Below, in pieces: positions 1 through 7,141 of a DNA stretch of 16,266 nt. Each line of letters starts with the position of its first letter. Within the stretch, counting starts at the first letter, position 1. Made by a program: the position numbers and the translations under genes. Under the pieces are notes generated by a model. The model searched no databases. It was not told the origin of the DNA and saw only the letters and a program-made list of their open reading frames with translations. Origin of the DNA: CAZWDO01 sp964632485 [NCBI: uncultured bacterium] (GTDB taxonomy: Bacteria; JAGOEH01); contig CAZWDO010000002.1 of assembly GCA_964632485.1 (NCBI GenBank), positions 217,915 to 234,180 on the forward strand, read 5' to 3'.

Positions 1-1
1 G

Positions 2-67
2 CAAGTGACAAATAATATAAATCCCACTGATTCAAAATCTTCCACATTTGGAGAGATATCAGAATGA
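2..67 (+). CDS. C-terminal tail of an upstream gene (partial)
   Basis: The second forward frame is open from the window edge for 21 codons and stops with TGA at 65-67. The other two forward frames stop within the first 15 bases. The TGA overlaps the ATG of the next gene as ATGA, the usual mark of translational coupling in a tight operon. The encoded tail (ends STFGEISE) is polar and matches no family I recognise. It could be the end of a real upstream gene or chance open frame, since 21 codons is short. Confidence 0.4.
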   Translation, partial: QVTNNINPTDSKSSTFGEISE

Positions 68-774
68 AACCAGCCCGTTTCCTGTGTTTGCTGGATCCGT
101 CGATTCCTTTTTCCCGAAACTCATTCCTGCGCCATGATGATCTGGAAGGTTTGACGATTTGGAAACCTTTGATTGATACGGAACTAAATGAGATTTTTTT
201 TACATATCCCGATAAGGAGGTCATCCATTATTTGGAACATTCCCTCGCATCTCTGCATCCGATAGGGTTTTTGAGCATCAGCCGGGCCTATACATTGAAC
301 CCGGATTACCCGCTTGATTCCTGGGTATTGATCCAGGATCATATTAATTGGAATCAACACAATCCGATGACGGCCCTTTCTCAGAAATCGGGAAAATCAG
401 TTGAATTTCATGATATCAAACAGTTTTATCAGAATCTGGCGCAGCGGGTTGAGCGCAATGCCGGTCCCTGGATTTTCGATGATCGGCGCGGCACTTTGAT
501 TGGTTTTGACTCCCCTTCATTGTTTTCTCCCGCTGAAATTCAATGGTTGCGCGCCAGTGGCGGTGATCTGATTGATTGTTTTACCCTGCCTTTGATTTTT
601 TGGTGTTTCGCAAATTCAGTCCCTTTGCTCCCATTGGCCTGGATAGCGCAAAATCCCCAAAATCCTTCTCCGCTCCCGTCTTTCGATTTTGATTCGTTCT
701 TACACGGGATCAGAGATCTGTTGCCACTTTTTGAAACAAGTACCACTCAACAGGAGGCCTGTTATGACGCCTGA
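64..774 (+). CDS. Purine nucleoside phosphorylase-like protein, probably catalytically inactive
   Basis: The 236-residue product resembles the C-terminal two thirds of family II purine nucleoside phosphorylases (PNP), which phosphorolyse purine nucleosides to base and ribose-1-phosphate. Recognisable pieces, in PNP order, are a degenerate version of the 'AAGGLNPDF' segment (SRAYTLNPDY, residues 73-82), DHIN followed by NP (92-95, 100-101; PNP has DHINxxGxNPL), the PAEI..LRA block (156-164; PNP has ETPAEIRxLRxxGAD), a divergent 'GMST' block (DCFT, 171-174) and an 'ITN'-like end (IAQN, 194-197). The N-terminal GSGLG phosphate loop and the GRxHxYEG motif are absent, the N-terminus is shortened, and the PNP glutamate before TPAEI is not conserved (residues 152-158 read SLFSPAE). 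I therefore infer loss of phosphorolysis. GGAGAG at 50-55 sits 8 nt before the ATG. The 3' end overlaps the DksA-like gene by 11 nt. The family call rests on motif order alone. Confidence 0.6.
   Translation: MKPARFLCLLDPSIPFSRNSFLRHDDLEGLTIWKPLIDTELNEIFFTYPDKEVIHYLEHSLASLHPIGFLSISRAYTLNPDYPLDSWVLIQDHINWNQHNPMTALSQKSGKSVEFHDIKQFYQNLAQRVERNAGPWIFDDRRGTLIGFDSPSLFSPAEIQWLRASGGDLIDCFTLPLIFWCFANSVPLLPLAWIAQNPQNPSPLPSFDFDSFLHGIRDLLPLFETSTTQQEACYDA
752..757 (+). promoter_or_regulatory. Ribosome-binding site fixing the start of the DksA-like gene
   Basis: AGGAGG lies 6 nt before ATG 764, inside the end of the preceding gene. It selects this ATG over an in-frame ATG at 689, which would add 25 residues that do not look like the family and would overlap the upstream gene by 86 nt. 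Confidence 0.8.
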
Positions 775-1141
775 ACAGTTACAAGAGATTAAGACCATCA
801 TCTTACAAAAAAAAGAGGAATTGCTCAGCCAATTGCAAATGTTCTCGGAACACATGGATCAAACTTCAAAAGATTCGTCCGGGGATATCTCCTCCTATTC
901 AATGCACATGGCGGATCATGGCACCGATGCCATCGAGCGTGAGAAAACTTTCTATTTTGCCTCACGGGAAGGTCGTTTTCTGCATCATCTAAATGAAGCG
1001 CTTGAGCGTATTGAAAAAGGAGTCTATGATGGTAAATGTCAAATTTGCAGTAATGATATCAACTTTGAAAGACTGAAAGCGGTTCCTCATGCCAGTAAAT
1101 GTATTGAATGCAAAGAAAAAGAAGAGCGCAACCGGCGCTAA
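764..1141 (+). CDS. TraR/DksA-family C4 zinc-finger protein
   Basis: This 125-residue protein has the TraR/DksA layout: an N-terminal helix (residues 4-30), a second helix leading into DHGTDAIE (51-58), and a C-terminal C4 zinc finger with C92, C95, C113 and C116. Family members bind the RNA polymerase secondary channel and, in E. coli DksA, act with ppGpp on rRNA and stress promoters. By my alignment the coiled-coil tip does not keep the DxxDxA motif of E. coli DksA: the first Asp position is H52, the second is D55 and the Ala position is I57. It is therefore more like the short TraR/DksA proteins found in many FCB and Firmicutes genomes, whose roles are less clear. It starts 11 nt inside the preceding gene and its 3' end overlaps lspA by 53 nt. 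The family call is solid; equivalence to DksA is not. Confidence 0.9.
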   Translation: MTPEQLQEIKTIILQKKEELLSQLQMFSEHMDQTSKDSSGDISSYSMHMADHGTDAIEREKTFYFASREGRFLHHLNEALERIEKGVYDGKCQICSNDINFERLKAVPHASKCIECKEKEERNRR

Positions 1142-1649
1142 ACGATGGATTTTGTGGGGCAGCATCACTTTATTTATGCTGTTTTTAGATCAAATTTCTA
1201 AAATATGGATTCGTGGGCAATTGAAATTGGGTGAAAGTATATCAATTATTGATCCCTGGTTTCGGTTGACTTATGTCGAGAACCGCCATGCGATTTTTGG
1301 ACTGAAAATCCCTGTGGAGTGGTTTTTTTTACCAGCGGCTATTATTTCAATTGTGTTGATTATCCATTATCTGTGGCGGTTGGACCATGACCAAACCGGC
1401 ATGGTGGCTGCTTTGGGAATTGTCACCGGAGGCGCTCTCGGCAATATTCTTGATCGGTTTTTGTATAATCAGGTAACCGATTTTATCGATATGGGCATTA
1501 ATGAAAGCTGGCGTTGGTATATTTACAATCTGGCCGATGCGTTTATTCTGATTGGGATTGTGTTTGTTTTTCTGTGTGATTTTCGCGAGAAAGCTCGCCC
1601 TGTCGATAATATAGAATCTGAAAATATATCCAGTGAAGTCGTATCGTGA
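1089..1649 (+). CDS. lspA: Lipoprotein signal peptidase (signal peptidase II)
   Basis: LspA is an inner-membrane aspartyl protease that cleaves prolipoprotein signal peptides before the lipidated cysteine. The 186-residue product has four hydrophobic segments, the LDQISK motif (D34, K38), GGALGNILDR carrying catalytic D122, VTDF (129-132), and NLADAF carrying catalytic D150. The normally conserved NxGAAF motif reads N65-R-H-A-I-F, so the glycine is replaced by H67. The start is uncertain. ATG 1089 gives a lysine-rich cytoplasmic N-terminus but overlaps the DksA-like gene by 53 nt and has only a weak ribosome-binding site. A TTG at 1152 would avoid the overlap but begins at the edge of the first membrane segment. 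The stop overlaps the next gene as GTGA. Its substrates may include the lipoproteins encoded at 9218 and 10908. Confidence 0.92.
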   Translation: MPVNVLNAKKKKSATGAKRWILWGSITLFMLFLDQISKIWIRGQLKLGESISIIDPWFRLTYVENRHAIFGLKIPVEWFFLPAAIISIVLIIHYLWRLDHDQTGMVAALGIVTGGALGNILDRFLYNQVTDFIDMGINESWRWYIYNLADAFILIGIVFVFLCDFREKARPVDNIESENISSEVVS

Positions 1650-2635
1650 ATTTTATCATTGAGAGTGAAGAAGAATGTCGTCGGCTGGATCATTATCTGC
1701 CCATGATTTATCCGGAAATTAGCCGTAGCGCGATTCAAAAAATGATTCAGGACGGGCAGATACTCGTCAATAATGAAGTAGTTAAATCAGGGTATGCCTT
1801 GCGGATCGGCGATGTTATTACCGGAAAAGTCGGACGTTCGCGCGGCTATCGCCTGGAAGCTGAAAATTTGCCGCTTGATATTCTTTTTGAAGATGACGAT
1901 TTAATCGTTATCAATAAACAAGCCGGTCTGGTCGTCCATCCGGCCCCCAGTTATACCGGAAGCACTTTGATTAATGCCCTTCTTTATCATTGCAATTCAC
2001 TTTCAAGCGGCTCGGCGCCCGAACGACCTGGTATTGTCCACCGACTGGATCGAGATACCAGCGGTTTAATGATCATCGCTAAGAATGATATGATCCACCA
2101 GCTTCTTTGTCAGGATTTTAAGGATCGGACCATTGAAAAATTTTACCTGGCTCTGGTCTGGGGTTCTTTTGAAAACAAAGGGGATATCATTGACCTACCG
2201 ATTGGAAGAGATCCTAAAATTCCCAAGAAATTTAAAATTGGCGGATTGCGCCCCAAACCCTCGATCACAATTTGGGAACGGGTGGAAACATTCGATTTGG
2301 TTACTTTATTGAAACTTAAATTAGTAACCGGTAGAACCCATCAAATTCGCGTTCATTTAAGCGGGATGAATCACCCGGTTGTCGGCGATCTGTTTTATGG
2401 CCGTGATTCCCATTATCAAAGCAATATTCCGTCTCTTTTTCGTAAAGATTACCTTCCTGTATTACAACAGGTTACCCGCCAACTACTGCATGCCTATGAA
2501 GTGATTATTCATCACCCGCGCACCGGTGAGTTGCTATCGTTTCGAGCCCCGTTACCTGTCGATTTCGACCGGATAATTAATCAGTTACAGGCAATCTCCA
2601 CCCGTTTGTATCCACCGGCCAATGATGCCCAATAA
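1646..2635 (+). CDS. rluD: RluA-family 23S rRNA pseudouridine synthase, RluD-like
   Basis: RluD-type enzymes isomerise uridines in helix 69 of 23S rRNA to pseudouridine. The 329-residue length is close to E. coli RluD. The N-terminus (about residues 10-70) is an S4-like RNA-binding domain (DHYLPMIYPEISRSAIQKMI, then QDGQILVN). The catalytic domain contains motif I (NKQAGLVVHP), motif II H132-R-L-D135-R-D-T-S-G with catalytic D135, and the late GRTHQIRVH motif. Start is GTG 1646, overlapping the lspA stop as GTGA, so translation is probably coupled. lspA followed by a pseudouridine synthase is a common bacterial gene order. Exact uridine targets cannot be read from sequence, and other RluA-family members (RluC, YlyB type) share these motifs. 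Confidence 0.9.
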   Translation: MNFIIESEEECRRLDHYLPMIYPEISRSAIQKMIQDGQILVNNEVVKSGYALRIGDVITGKVGRSRGYRLEAENLPLDILFEDDDLIVINKQAGLVVHPAPSYTGSTLINALLYHCNSLSSGSAPERPGIVHRLDRDTSGLMIIAKNDMIHQLLCQDFKDRTIEKFYLALVWGSFENKGDIIDLPIGRDPKIPKKFKIGGLRPKPSITIWERVETFDLVTLLKLKLVTGRTHQIRVHLSGMNHPVVGDLFYGRDSHYQSNIPSLFRKDYLPVLQQVTRQLLHAYEVIIHHPRTGELLSFRAPLPVDFDRIINQLQAISTRLYPPANDAQ

Positions 2636-2692
2636 TGGGGTTCCCTGGCAGGGTAGAAGCGCGATGGCTGGAATTTTTTCTGTTTTTAAACC

Positions 2693-2716
2693 TTCTCTCG
2701 ATTGCCTTTGAGAGGA
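2693..2716 (+). promoter_or_regulatory. Ribosome-binding site of the radical SAM gene within a small hairpin
   Basis: AGAGGA at 2711-2716 lies 6 nt before ATG 2723 and selects that start over a TTG at 2702. TTCTCTC (2693-2699) can pair with GAGAGGA (2710-2716) over 7 bp with one G-U pair and a 10-nt loop, which would hide the ribosome-binding site. The pairing is short and may have no regulatory role. Confidence 0.45.
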
Positions 2717-2722
2717 ATTTCA

Positions 2723-3766
2723 ATGAATCCGAATCAAATTCCGCAAATTGAATCGATTTTCCTTGAATTAACGAATGCCTGCAACCTGCATTGCCAGTTT
2801 TGCCCCTCGGACAGGCAGACCCGTTCCCGGACGATCATGCCCAAAGAACTGGCGGTTCGATTGCTGCATGAGGTCCATGATCTCGGATTGGAGGGCCACC
2901 TGCTTTTTCACGTTATGGGTGAACCCATGCTGCATCCTGATTTTTTTGAAATTCTTGAGCTCAATCAGGAAATTACGGGAATACCTCCCGAGATTTTGAC
3001 GAATGGGCTGGTTATTACGCCCGATGTCATCAATCGGCTTCAGCAATTTCCGTTAAAGCAACTCACCCTGAGCTGGCAGGCGATTGATGAATCAACGTTC
3101 CGCAAATATCGGGGTCCAACTTCCCAATTTACGTATCAGGATTATTATCGGCAAATTATGCCTCTGTTAACGGCCGCCTTTCGTGGTCGTTTACAATCGC
3201 CGCTTGAAATCGACATCATGGTCACCCGCTACGATCATTCCATGGGTATTTATATTGTTGAGTCTTTGGATCAGGCCCGCTGTTTTGTGAATGAATTGTA
3301 TGACCGTCTCCGCAATAATATCCCTGATTTGGCTCCTTTTCCTAAAGTGGAGATTTTTCATCTCAGTGGCCATAACGTTTTAACGTTGTCGGCTCATGTC
3401 AATCTGCGCTTTCGTCCCATTCATCCATTCACCGGATTTGATGAATCGGTCGAAAGGCAAGCGACAACCGAACATTTCTGTCATTTGCCATTTTATCAAC
3501 TCGTCGTATTAGCCGATGGCCGGGTTACGATGTGTTGCCTCGATTACGATGGCCAGATTGGATTGGGTCATGTCCGCGATTCATCGCTGGCAGATATTTG
3601 GTTTAGCGAAAAAGCATTAAAAATCCGGGAAAAGTTTTTAATCGGTGAAAATATTCCCGCCCTTTGTCGGCGCTGCCAAAAAATTACCAAAAAAAGAAAC
3701 CGGTTTCATTCCAGATATCGCTACTATCTGGATAAATGGCATTTTTTTTTATTAAAAAACTCTTGA
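2723..3766 (+). CDS. Radical SAM protein with SPASM-like C-terminal cysteines
   Basis: The 347-residue protein has the radical SAM signature C20-x3-C24-x2-C27 in TNACNLHCQFCPSD, which binds the 4Fe-4S cluster that cleaves S-adenosylmethionine. A GEP element follows in HVMGEPMLHPDF. The C-terminus has a SPASM-like cysteine set: C253, the C271-C272 pair after 'LADGRVTM', and C315-x2-C318, consistent with an auxiliary Fe-S cluster. Such enzymes include peptide-modifying maturases and anSMEs, but many act on other substrates, so the substrate is unknown. The gene lies 87 nt after rluD with its own ribosome-binding site. Its stop codon sits inside the -35 box of the next promoter. I chose ATG 2723 because the ribosome-binding site fits it and the preceding seven codons look non-coding. 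It may be cotranscribed with region A or stand alone. Confidence 0.88.
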   Translation: MNPNQIPQIESIFLELTNACNLHCQFCPSDRQTRSRTIMPKELAVRLLHEVHDLGLEGHLLFHVMGEPMLHPDFFEILELNQEITGIPPEILTNGLVITPDVINRLQQFPLKQLTLSWQAIDESTFRKYRGPTSQFTYQDYYRQIMPLLTAAFRGRLQSPLEIDIMVTRYDHSMGIYIVESLDQARCFVNELYDRLRNNIPDLAPFPKVEIFHLSGHNVLTLSAHVNLRFRPIHPFTGFDESVERQATTEHFCHLPFYQLVVLADGRVTMCCLDYDGQIGLGHVRDSSLADIWFSEKALKIREKFLIGENIPALCRRCQKITKKRNRFHSRYRYYLDKWHFFLLKNS

Positions 3767-3790
3767 CAATTCCCTTTTTTTACATATATT
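3763..3790 (+). promoter_or_regulatory. Sigma70-like promoter for the envelope operon
   Basis: A perfect TTGACA (3763-3768) is followed after 16 nt by TATATT (3785-3790), in AT-rich sequence. An alternative -10, TATTAT at 3787-3792, gives 18-nt spacing. It is the strongest promoter I see in the window. Transcription would begin around 3797-3800 and leave a leader of about 130 nt before the TonB receptor gene. The TGA stop of the radical SAM gene (3764-3766) lies inside the -35 box. Confidence 0.75.
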
Positions 3791-3834
3791 ATTTAAAATG
3801 TTTTAACAATGGAGAATTTATGATTCTTTTAAAA

Positions 3835-3902
3835 GAGTTTTGCAAGGGGGATTGTATGAGCTGAAAGTTGAAGTTTTTAATCGTTAACTGTTGATAAAAC
3901 TC
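3835..3902 (+). repeat. Inverted repeat in the leader of the TonB receptor operon
   Basis: GAGTTTT (3835-3841) and AAAACTC (3896-3902) form a perfect 7-bp inverted repeat around 54 nt, extendable by one G-U pair. The leader also holds a 14-codon frame at 3820-3864 (MILLKEFCKGDCMS) with GGAGA at 3811-3815 upstream. The ribosome-binding GGGG of the receptor gene (3915-3918) lies just 3' of the repeat and 12 nt from ATG 3931, a rather long spacing. This could be an RNA fold in the 5' UTR; nothing here matches a riboswitch class I know. Confidence 0.4.
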
Positions 3903-3930
3903 CCAAACCGGAAAGGGGAATGTCACAAAC

Positions 3931-6900
3931 ATGAAAAAGTTATTGTTATTAATTTCCTTTTGTATAACCTTTTTTGTCAGTTACCTTTTTGCCGGCACGA
4001 CAGGAAAAATTGCTGGTCGGGTAATTGATGCTGAGACCGGTGAACCGTTGCCGGGCGCCAATGTCATCATGGATGCTATCTGGTTTGATGATATCGAAGT
4101 GGATATGGGAACTAAAGTTGGAGCGGCTTCAGATCCGGATGGATACTATTTTATGATTAATATATCCCCGGGCGAATATAGTCTGAAAGTCACTATGATG
4201 GGTTATGCCGTTACCACTGTGAATAAAGTGAAAGTGGAAATCGATCGTACAACCAATTTGAATTTTTCGTTGAAAATTCAGGCAATTGAAGGTGATGCGA
4301 TTGTCATTACCGCAGATAAAGAAGTTTTAAAGAAAGATTTGGCCTCCAGTCAATCCAATATTTCGGCATCGCAAATTAAGGATTTACCCGTGGCCAATAT
4401 TACGGAAGTTGTTGCCCTTAATGCCGGTTCCGAAGGCATGAGTATTCGTGGCGGCGGTACCGATGAAGTCCAGTTTATGATGGATGGCGTGGCCTTACGC
4501 GACGAACGCACTAACCGTCCCGTAACCGGTTTGGCCCTTAGCTCCGTCCAGGAGATTTTGATCCAGTCGGGCGGTTTCAACGCTGAATATGGCGATTTAC
4601 AAGCGGGTGTCATCAATGTGGTTACCAAGGAAGGCGACGTTAATAAATATTCAGGGACCATTACCTTTAAATATAGCCCCCCGGCGGCCAAGCATTTTGG
4701 TATTTCCGTCTATGACCCGAATTCATATTTCCTGCGCCCCTATCTCGATACCGCAGTTTGTTGGACTGGTACCGCCAATGGCGCCTGGGACGAGTATCAG
4801 CGGGAACAATACCCCGAATTTGACGGTTGGAATACAATTTCTGAAAACACCCTCAAAAATGAAGATCCCTATGATGATGTAACGCCAGCCGGCGCCCGCC
4901 AGTTGTTTATCTGGCAGCATCGCCGCACGGGCTATATTGAAAAACCCGATTATAATATGGATGCCGGTTTTGGCGGCCCGGTACCGTTTCTCAGCAAGCA
5001 GTTGGGTAATCTTCGTTTTTTTACCTCGTTCCGTAATGAGAAAAATATGTATTTAGTGCCCTTCACCCGGGAAGGCTACTATGATTACTCCTGGTCGCTC
5101 AAAATGACTTCCGATGTCTCTTCTTCCATCAAGCTGACCGGATCGGCTTTTATTAAAAAAATTAATGCCACCTGCGCCAGCCAGGTCGGCGGTCCCGATT
5201 ACTACTACAGCCCCGATGGCGTTGCCGAAGATTTTCAGCAATACAGCCAGGCAGAAGATATGATCTGGATGAAGGATTACTGGAATAATTCCGATATTAC
5301 CAACCGTTCGTTCTCGCTGAAAATGACCCATATTTTAAGTCCCAAGACTTTTTATGAAGGAACGTTGGAGTATTCAGACACCAAATACGATACCTATCGC
5401 GCCCGGTTACGCGATACGACCCGTTATTATGACATCGGCCTTAATTATAACGTCGATGAAGCGCCCTATGGCCATGATTACCGTTTAGTTTACAGTAATA
5501 ACAGCATGCTGATGGGCGTGAAAGCCAATGCCCGCGATTCGACAAAAACCTCGAAGGTTCGCGCCCGTTTTGATGTGACCAGTCAGATCAACCGCTTCAA
5601 CCAGGTTAAAACCGGTCTGGAACTGGTCGCCTATAATTATAAAATGAATTATGGCGGCGAAAACCCGACGCTTCCTTCCGTCATTACCTGGAATAAATGG
5701 GAACGCAGTCCGTTACAGGCCGCTATCTATATTCAGGATAAGCTGGAATTCGAAGGCTGGATTGCCACCCTCGGCTTACGCGGCGAATATCTGAGCCCGG
5801 GCGGCCAATTTATCGATATCGACAGTCTCGGCGTCTATAACAAAAAGTATTTCTCAACTGATTATAATACGACCCTGAACTTCCCCGAAGCTGATGTTAA
5901 TTCTCGTTTCACACTGCTCCCGCGTCTCGGTATTTCGCACCCGATTACCATTAATTCCAAGATGTATTTCAACTATGGCCACATGCGTCAGCGTTTTTCA
6001 CCCGATCAGCTCTATGGAACCCGGCGTTATCTGAGCAACCAGATGAATTATTTCGGCGATCCCGAGCTGCCCCTGGAAAAGACTGTGGCGTATGAATTAG
6101 GTTACGATCATGCCCTGTTTGATGCCTATCTGGTGCACATTGCCGCCTATTACAAGGATAAAACCGAGCAATCATCGACTATTCGTTATACCAGCGCCGA
6201 CAACAAGGTTGATTACTACCGCTATAAGAGTAATTACTATCAGGATATCCGCGGCTTTGAATTGGAATTGCGCAAAAATGCCGGTAAATGGTTTACGGGT
6301 TTCTTCAACTATGCCTATATGGTATCCACTTACGGATATTTCGGCTATCGGCGGTACTATGAAAATCCTTCAACCCAGTCGGATTATATTCATAATACAG
6401 AAAATTTTTATCAAACCAAACCGTTGGCTCGTCCCCGGATTAATTTGAACCTGGCATTCCACACACCGCGTGATTTCGGTCCTAAAACTATGGGCCAAAA
6501 TTTCTTCGGCGGTTGGGACCTGACGTTGACCTCCACCTGGAAAGGCGGAGAATACTTGACCTGGAACCCCGGCAGTCAACCCGGGATTGAGAATAACGTT
6601 CAATGGGTAGATTATGTAAATTCAGACCTGTTGGTTAATAAAACCCTCTCGGTTAATACCATTCATCTGGCGTTCGTATTGGAAGTGCAGAATCTTTTTA
6701 ACCTGAAATACATGACCCGTTACGGGTTTGTGGAAGGTCCCGATTACACGAACTATATGATGTCCCTCCATCTGCCGGAATCGGTCGGCAACAAGCTTGG
6801 CTACGGCAATATCCCCGGTGATGATCGACCCGGAACGTATCGCAAATCGGATGTCGAATACGTTAAAATGATTGGTGTCACCGATGTGACCGGTATTACA

Positions 6901-7113
6901 AATCCCAAATCGAATGCAATTTATTATGAATCCAATACCCAACGTTATCTGGAATTCAGCTCAGAAGCCGGTGAATGGGCGGAAGTGGCCCAGAGTCGCA
7001 TCAACCAGATTAAGGAAGATAAGGCGTATATCGACAATCCGAATAATACCTCCTTTATGTTCCTCAATCCCCGCGATATCTATATCGGTTTACGCTTGTC
7101 GTTCGATTTCTAA
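3931..7113 (+). CDS. TonB-dependent outer-membrane receptor with carboxypeptidase-regulatory-like domain
   Basis: The 1060-residue protein would be a TonB-energised outer-membrane transporter. A signal peptide spans residues 1-21 (ends SYLFA). A carboxypeptidase-regulatory-like beta-sandwich covers about 22-115 (GRVIDAETGEPLPGANV, DPDGYYFM, GEYSLKVTMMGY). A TonB-box-like DAIVITA lies at 122-128. The plug runs from about 139 to 235, with SIRGGG, FMMDGV, GFNAEYGDLQAGVINVVTK. The rest is a tyrosine-rich beta-barrel ending in FDF, the terminal aromatic expected for BAM-dependent insertion. The architecture is SusC-like at the N-terminus, but no SusD-type partner lies next to it. Instead it is followed 28 nt downstream by a secreted PNPF-tail protein. 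It is the first gene after the 3763 promoter. The substrate is not predictable from sequence. Confidence 0.92.
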   Translation: MKKLLLLISFCITFFVSYLFAGTTGKIAGRVIDAETGEPLPGANVIMDAIWFDDIEVDMGTKVGAASDPDGYYFMINISPGEYSLKVTMMGYAVTTVNKVKVEIDRTTNLNFSLKIQAIEGDAIVITADKEVLKKDLASSQSNISASQIKDLPVANITEVVALNAGSEGMSIRGGGTDEVQFMMDGVALRDERTNRPVTGLALSSVQEILIQSGGFNAEYGDLQAGVINVVTKEGDVNKYSGTITFKYSPPAAKHFGISVYDPNSYFLRPYLDTAVCWTGTANGAWDEYQREQYPEFDGWNTISENTLKNEDPYDDVTPAGARQLFIWQHRRTGYIEKPDYNMDAGFGGPVPFLSKQLGNLRFFTSFRNEKNMYLVPFTREGYYDYSWSLKMTSDVSSSIKLTGSAFIKKINATCASQVGGPDYYYSPDGVAEDFQQYSQAEDMIWMKDYWNNSDITNRSFSLKMTHILSPKTFYEGTLEYSDTKYDTYRARLRDTTRYYDIGLNYNVDEAPYGHDYRLVYSNNSMLMGVKANARDSTKTSKVRARFDVTSQINRFNQVKTGLELVAYNYKMNYGGENPTLPSVITWNKWERSPLQAAIYIQDKLEFEGWIATLGLRGEYLSPGGQFIDIDSLGVYNKKYFSTDYNTTLNFPEADVNSRFTLLPRLGISHPITINSKMYFNYGHMRQRFSPDQLYGTRRYLSNQMNYFGDPELPLEKTVAYELGYDHALFDAYLVHIAAYYKDKTEQSSTIRYTSADNKVDYYRYKSNYYQDIRGFELELRKNAGKWFTGFFNYAYMVSTYGYFGYRRYYENPSTQSDYIHNTENFYQTKPLARPRINLNLAFHTPRDFGPKTMGQNFFGGWDLTLTSTWKGGEYLTWNPGSQPGIENNVQWVDYVNSDLLVNKTLSVNTIHLAFVLEVQNLFNLKYMTRYGFVEGPDYTNYMMSLHLPESVGNKLGYGNIPGDDRPGTYRKSDVEYVKMIGVTDVTGITNPKSNAIYYESNTQRYLEFSSEAGEWAEVAQSRINQIKEDKAYIDNPNNTSFMFLNPRDIYIGLRLSFDF

Positions 7114-7141
7114 TTGGTTGAAGAAAAGCAAAGGATAAGTC

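Noticed and set aside
689-763. Upstream in-frame ATG for the DksA-like gene
   Set aside because: AGGAGG at 752-757 fits ATG 764, and the extra residues overlap the PNP-like gene and are not family-like.
2643-2653. CCCT/AGGG hairpin after rluD as a terminator
   Set aside because: It is a 4-bp stem with a 3-nt loop and no adjacent T-run; the T-rich stretch is more than 20 nt away.
3742-3759. T-run followed by ATTAAAAAA as a terminator of the radical SAM gene
   Set aside because: It lies inside the coding end, has only an A-T stem with no GC pairs, and sits just before a promoter.
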